From positions 1-8,155 of the forward strand of contig JBDROR010000143.1 of assembly GCA_043809805.1 (NCBI GenBank): DNA of 8,155 nucleotides, given 5' to 3'. Position 1 is the first letter of the stretch, and each line of letters begins with the position of its first letter. Of the stretch, positions 5,861-8,155 are shown one piece after another. The notes under the pieces were generated by a model. That model had not been told where the DNA came from and made no database searches. It saw only the letters and a program-made list of their open reading frames with translations. Source of the stretch: JAQUKH01 sp043809805. Its GTDB lineage: Bacteria; JACRDZ01; JAQUKH01. Position numbers and translations under genes: made by a program.

Positions 5861-7399
5861 TGCGATATCTTTTGACTTAATCATATCGATTTTTCCTGTT
5901 CCAAGTGTCGGCCATTCGTCTATTTTGAAAAACATTTGTCTGTTTGGAATCCATAAGTTTGGAATATCCGATTTGCTTAGTTTTTCAAACAAAGCTTTTG
6001 GTTCTCCATTATAGTTGTGGCAGAGAACAGCTAAGGCTTCGCCTTTTTTCTCGCATGGCACAGACACAACCAGAAATTTCGCGTTCACTTCACAAGAGGT
6101 TTGATAAATTTTTTCTTCGACCATGATATGTGGAACCGTTTCTCCTCCGATTTTGCTGAATCGGGACAATCTGTCTGTTATCTGTATGAAACCGTCTTCG
6201 TCGATTGACGCGATATCGCCTGTTATGTACCAGCCGTCTTTTACGACTTCATCGGTCTTTTCCTTATCTTTCCAATATCCTTTCATCACATTCGGTCCTT
6301 TAACTAATAACAACCCCTGTTGATTTACCGATAATTGCTCTTTTGTGTCCGGATTGACAATTTTGACAGAAATACCGGGTAGAGGCTGACCTACTTTTCC
6401 TTCTTTATGCCCTTCAAACGCACTAACGCAAGCTACAGGAGAGAGTTCAGTGCAGCCATAACCTTCCAGAACAGGAATATCAAACTTTTCAAGAAATTCT
6501 TTTGCAATTTCTTTGCGCAATTTTTCAGCGCCTGCAACCACAAAACGAAGCGTTTTGACGTCTTCTTTGTTGAATTTTTTTATCCACGTTTGAAGAAAGG
6601 TTGGTGTAGTAAGAGCTATTGTGCATTTGTGTTTTTTAATCATTTTTTGGACGATTATTGGTTCCAGCGGACTTTTATGATACGCGATAGAAAATCCTCC
6701 AAGCAATGGAAGCCATATTGTAGCGGTATATCCGAATGAATGAAAAAACGGAAGAATACCTAAAATACAATCATCAAAATCTGTTTGAAAAACTTCAAGC
6801 AAACCCTGCACATTTGACTGAATATTTTTATGCGTAAGCATAACTCCTTTTGGAATACCGGTGCTTCCGCTTGTAAATACAAGTGTCGCGATGTCATCAA
6901 GGCTTGTTTTCGATTTTGGGATAAAGACCGATTCAATAATTTTTGAGGGTGTAATTAAAAGTAAAATCCAAAGCATTAGGCTGCGGCTTTTGGACGGTTT
7001 GGCAATATCTTCGAGATAAACCATCCTTTCGTCATGCGGCCATTTCAGTCCTTCAAGGACTTTTCTTGAAGTTACTATTTTATTTATTCCGGCTTTTTGA
7101 TGAACTTTATTTATCAATTCAGGCGTCATTGTGAAATTAATATTAACTGGTATTTTGCCTGCCATATTTAACGCGATATTTGTCAACGCGCCATGGGTGC
7201 ATGATGGAAATAAAACGCCGATTCTTTCATCATTAGGAAAATGTTTGATAAATTTTCTTGCGAGCATTACCGATGCGGTAGTGATTTTCCCGTAAGAAAG
7301 TTCAACGCCGCTGGAATCAGCCATGCCTTTTGTAAACCAGCGTTTTTTGCTTGTGCGCAAAAGGTTTCTGTGAAGAGGGAGTGTTTTTAATATTTTCAT
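5810..7399 (-). CDS. Acyl-[ACP] synthetase, Aas C-terminal-type AMP-binding ligase
   Basis: This ANL-superfamily adenylating enzyme of 529 residues should activate a fatty acid as acyl-AMP and transfer it to ACP or CoA. It resembles the C-terminal ligase half of Aas (acyl-ACP synthetase/2-acylglycerophosphoethanolamine acyltransferase) more than FadD: shared blocks include LPFFHSFG (216-223), RFVVAGAEKL (285-294) and LEGYGCTE (311-318). Core motifs are complete: the P-loop TSGSTGIPKG (176-185), TGD (393-395), GFIQITDRLSRFSKIGGE (403-420) and the catalytic Lys503 in GTGKID. A short hydrophobic stretch, LMLWILLLI (141-149), may touch the membrane. No acyltransferase domain precedes it. The start at 7399 is the first Met, with a weak AGAAAG upstream; Met26 (MADSSG) is an alternative. 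A promoter with TTGAAT and TACAAT reads into it. The 3' end overlaps the opposing gene. CoA versus ACP acceptor is not decided. Confidence 0.9.
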   Translation of the reverse strand: MKILKTLPLHRNLLRTSKKRWFTKGMADSSGVELSYGKITTASVMLARKFIKHFPNDERIGVLFPSCTHGALTNIALNMAGKIPVNINFTMTPELINKVHQKAGINKIVTSRKVLEGLKWPHDERMVYLEDIAKPSKSRSLMLWILLLITPSKIIESVFIPKSKTSLDDIATLVFTSGSTGIPKGVMLTHKNIQSNVQGLLEVFQTDFDDCILGILPFFHSFGYTATIWLPLLGGFSIAYHKSPLEPIIVQKMIKKHKCTIALTTPTFLQTWIKKFNKEDVKTLRFVVAGAEKLRKEIAKEFLEKFDIPVLEGYGCTELSPVACVSAFEGHKEGKVGQPLPGISVKIVNPDTKEQLSVNQQGLLLVKGPNVMKGYWKDKEKTDEVVKDGWYITGDIASIDEDGFIQITDRLSRFSKIGGETVPHIMVEEKIYQTSCEVNAKFLVVSVPCEKKGEALAVLCHNYNGEPKALFEKLSKSDIPNLWIPNRQMFFKIDEWPTLGTGKIDMIKSKDIALSFRNKYLFKFPVNID

Positions 7400-7423
7400 A
7401 CTTTCTGCAGTGAGTTTAGAGTT

Positions 7424-7452
7424 ATTGTAATATAATTGTGAAAATAATTCAA
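7424..7452 (-). promoter_or_regulatory. Sigma70-type promoter for the acyl-ACP ligase
   Basis: On the minus strand, TTGAAT (7452-7447) and TACAAT (7429-7424) are separated by exactly 17 bp. This matches the consensus at 4 of 6 and 5 of 6 positions. Transcription would begin near 7417, leaving a leader of about 18 nt before the ATG at 7399. It diverges from the vapBC promoter. Confidence 0.6.
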
Positions 7453-7461
7453 TAATTTAAT

Positions 7462-7489
7462 AGTAAGCCAAAATAATACTTGACTTACT
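7462..7489. promoter_or_regulatory. Inverted repeat at the vapBC promoter, possible operator
   Basis: AGTAAG (7462-7467) and CTTACT (7484-7489) are perfect inverted half-sites 16 nt apart, and the right half-site overlaps the -35 of the vapBC promoter. AbrB-type antitoxins usually repress their own operon by binding such promoter-proximal symmetric sites. The match is short and the region is AT-rich, so this is tentative. Confidence 0.3.
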
Positions 7490-7508
7490 TAAACCTATAT
7501 GTTATACT
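7480..7508 (+). promoter_or_regulatory. Strong sigma70-type promoter for vapBC
   Basis: TTGACT (7480-7485) and TATACT (7503-7508) are 17 bp apart and the -10 is extended by TG at 7500-7501. Each hexamer matches the consensus at 5 of 6 positions. Transcription would start near 7515, just before the AGGAGG (7519-7524) of the antitoxin gene. Confidence 0.8.
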
Positions 7509-7531
7509 TTCCTAAAATAGGAGGATAAAAT

Positions 7532-7786
7532 ATGACTATGGCAATTGCAACAGTAAAGGGGCAGATTGTAATACCATCGAAGGTTCGGCGAAGGCACAAT
7601 ATAAAAAAGGGGACAAAATTTTCTATAACAGAAAAGGGAGATCAAATTATTCTCCAGCCTTTGACCGAAGACTATTTTGAAAAAATGGCGGGAATTTTGA
7701 ATACAAAGGGGAAATTCACAAAAGCGGTTTTGGAAGAAAGGGCAAAAGAAAAAGCGACGGAGGAGAAGAAATGGTCAAAGTTTTAG
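7532..7786 (+). CDS. vapB: AbrB/SpoVT-type antitoxin of a VapBC module
   Basis: This 84-residue protein has an N-terminal swapped-hairpin AbrB DNA-binding domain (about 4-44: ATVKGQIVIPSKVRRRHNIK, then KGTKFSI and IILQPL). A charged, probably helical C-terminal tail (about 45-84) is the part that wraps and inhibits the partner toxin in related systems. ATG 7532 is chosen because AGGAGG (7519-7524) is 7 nt upstream; ATG 7538 is too distant. The stop overlaps the PIN toxin start by 16 nt, the normal arrangement for a coupled antitoxin-toxin pair. It probably represses its own promoter with VapC. The gene symbol follows the module type; the AbrB class is clear, while the specific subfamily is not known. 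Confidence 0.9.
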   Translation: MTMAIATVKGQIVIPSKVRRRHNIKKGTKFSITEKGDQIILQPLTEDYFEKMAGILNTKGKFTKAVLEERAKEKATEEKKWSKF

Positions 7787-8155
7787 ACGCTTACGCTTTA
7801 ATGGTATATTTAGAAAAAGAGCCGGGATATGAAAAAATAAAGGAGTTATTTGTTAAGGCGATGGAAAGCGGAAAAAATCTTTTGATGTCCACGGTAAATT
7901 GGGGCGAGGTTTTTTATATTCTGGTCAGAGAGTATGGAATTACAGAGGCGGAAAAAATCCAGCATATAATTGAAACATTTCCTATTGAATTTATTTCTGC
8001 CGATTTAGATTTAACAAAACAAGCCGCCTTATTCAAAGCAAAAGGAAATATTTCCTATGCCGATTGTTTTGCCGCCGCATTGGCGAAACTGCACAGAGGG
8101 GAAGTTGTAACAGGTGATAAGGAATTCAAGGCGGTGGAAAATGGGATAAAGATTT
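7771..8155 (+). CDS. vapC: PIN-domain ribonuclease toxin VapC, 3'-truncated by the window
   Basis: VapC toxins are Mg-dependent endoribonucleases that cut tRNA or rRNA when their antitoxin is lost. The frame starts at ATG 7771, with GGAGGAG (7759-7765) upstream, and remains open to the window edge, giving 128 codons; most relatives end within a few residues of this point. The PIN acidic residues are all visible: Asp6 in VLDAYAL, Glu46 in TVNWGEV, Asp98 in SYADCF and Asp116 in VTGDKEF. The module is therefore probably active. It overlaps vapB by 16 nt, which suggests translational coupling. The stop codon was not seen, so an intact 3' end cannot be confirmed. Confidence 0.92.
   Translation, partial: MVKVLDAYALMVYLEKEPGYEKIKELFVKAMESGKNLLMSTVNWGEVFYILVREYGITEAEKIQHIIETFPIEFISADLDLTKQAALFKAKGNISYADCFAAALAKLHRGEVVTGDKEFKAVENGIKI

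Noticed and set aside
6407..6739. Plus-strand open frame of 110 codons
   Set aside because: It is antisense to the core of the acyl-ACP ligase and its composition is that of a shadow frame.

Overview
The window looks like a moderately AT-rich bacterial chromosome. It carries a forward-strand amino-acid biosynthesis cluster, then a convergent lipid-metabolism gene, then a divergent toxin-antitoxin pair that runs off the right edge. Three things suggest an uncultivated, repeat-rich bacterial lineage, perhaps an Omnitrophota-like or related anaerobe: the mixed his/trp/aspartate-aminotransferase cluster, the stand-alone Aas-type acyl-ACP ligase, and several families of short dispersed palindromic repeats. 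That placement is a guess from style, not from a marker gene.

Layout: 1-708 is the 3' part of hisF. 776/779-1111 is hisE, which has a good Shine-Dalgarno but no ATG, GTG or TTG start. 1057-2547 is trpE, which overlaps the hisE tail by 55 nt. 2725-3327 is trpG. 3361-4554 is a class I aspartate (possibly prephenate) aminotransferase. 4661-5860 is a homocitrate synthase/NifV-family enzyme. All of these read forward and probably form one transcription unit, with a possible internal extended -10 promoter before hisE. 5810-7399 (minus) is an acyl-[ACP] synthetase related to the C-terminal half of Aas; its 3' end overlaps the homocitrate synthase-like gene by 51 nt. 7532-7786 and 7771-8155 are an AbrB-type antitoxin and a PIN-domain toxin (vapBC). 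A strong promoter drives them, and an opposing promoter drives the ligase.

The genes are mostly ordinary; the unusual part is what lies between and inside them. Four short repeat elements sit in the biosynthetic cluster: a heptamer array inserted in frame in hisF, a nested palindrome in the trpE-trpG gap, a C-run/G-run palindrome that supplies the last 12 codons and the stop of trpG, and an inverted heptamer array between the aminotransferase and the homocitrate synthase-like gene. None was seen in the right-hand 2.3 kb. Two genes also have start-site puzzles: the non-AUG start of hisE, and a good SD/ATG in the wrong frame just before the homocitrate synthase-like gene.

Functionally, HisF and HisE belong to histidine synthesis and TrpE/TrpG form anthranilate synthase. 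The aminotransferase can supply aspartate or, in some family members, arogenate. The last enzyme condenses acetyl-CoA with a 2-oxoacid that the sequence alone does not fix. I did not find a convincing undescribed multi-gene system here.
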